Shown here: positions 5,614-5,738 of the stretch, piece after piece
Layout of the letters: each line of letters starts with the position of its first letter
How positions within the stretch are numbered: the stretch's first letter is position 1
Origin: an uncultured Oligoflexia bacterium
GTDB lineage: Bacteria > Bdellovibrionota > Bacteriovoracia > Bacteriovoracales > Bacteriovoracaceae
Assembly: GCA_950060715.1 (NCBI GenBank)
Contig: CATLVA010000119.1
Coordinates: forward strand, 1 to 5,738
Length of the DNA: 5,738 nucleotides
Direction: 5' to 3'
The notes under the pieces: generated by a model
Seen by the model: only the letters and a program-made list of their open reading frames with translations
Told to the model about the DNA's origin: nothing
Databases searched by the model: none
Translations under genes and position numbers: made by a program

Positions 5614-5738
5614 ATGAAACGACTTGCCGTATTTTCAAGCGCTTTTATGCTAACCCTTATCCAGGCCGAAGCCAGCTCTATCACCATTAATGCCTCTGGC
5701 TCAAATGGAAGGGACGGTAATGATGGTCAATCTTATAG
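5614..5738 (+). CDS. Exported protein with collagen-like Gly-X-Y repeats, N-terminal part
   Basis: The first 41 codons of a gene that runs past the window end. Residues 1-20 form a Sec signal peptide: basic MKR, a hydrophobic core AVFSSAFMLTLI, and an AEA site suggesting signal peptidase I cleavage after A20. There is no lipobox cysteine. The mature start is SSITINASGS followed by glycine every third residue (G29, G32, G35, G38: GSNGRDGNDG), a collagen-like pattern. The product is probably periplasmic, surface or secreted; total length and other domains cannot be judged. It has its own ribosome-binding site and is separated from the upstream gene by 117 bases, so it is likely a separate unit. 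The function is unknown. Confidence 0.75.
   Translation, partial: MKRLAVFSSAFMLTLIQAEASSITINASGSNGRDGNDGQSY

Overview
The window is AT-rich DNA with short intergenic gaps. It encodes an arginine-succinyltransferase operon, a duplicated receiver/PilZ-like protein, an FNR-type regulator, a lone cyclic-nucleotide-binding-fold protein and the start of an exported collagen-like protein. This mix of low GC, many signalling proteins and glycine-repeat secreted proteins suggests a Bdellovibrio/Bacteriovorax-type bacterium. That placement is an impression from gene style; no marker gene is present to prove it.

Layout. (1) Bases 1-170, minus strand: the N-terminal part of a small two-helix membrane protein, cut by the window edge and divergent from the next unit. 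(2) Bases 264-2675, plus strand: a two-gene operon made of a class III PLP aminotransferase, whose motifs look most like the lysine 6-aminotransferase branch, and an abutting arginine N-succinyltransferase (astA). It ends at an intrinsic terminator lying inside the coding end of the convergent gene. (3) Bases 4228-2672, minus strand: a 518-residue protein that I read as two copies of a [degenerate receiver + PilZ-like barrel] module. (4) Bases 4229-4363: a divergent intergenic region with a perfect 9-9-9 inverted repeat and an 8-bp palindrome. (5) Bases 4364-5077, plus strand: a Crp/Fnr regulator with FNR-like cysteines and an altered recognition helix. (6) Bases 5140-5496, plus strand: a 118-residue stand-alone cNMP-binding-fold protein without a DNA-binding domain. 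(7) Bases 5614-5738, plus strand: a signal peptide followed by Gly-X-Y repeats, cut by the window end.

How the genes may work together. The aminotransferase and AstA would act in arginine or ornithine succinylation and transamination, the chemistry of the AST pathway, but astB, astD and astE are not in view. The right half is signalling. A probable redox- or NO-sensing regulator is divergent from a receiver/PilZ-like protein, with a shared control region between them, and is followed by a sensor-fold protein that cannot itself bind DNA. No mobile elements, CRISPR arrays, tRNAs or rRNAs were seen. No gene-free stretch exceeds 300 bases.
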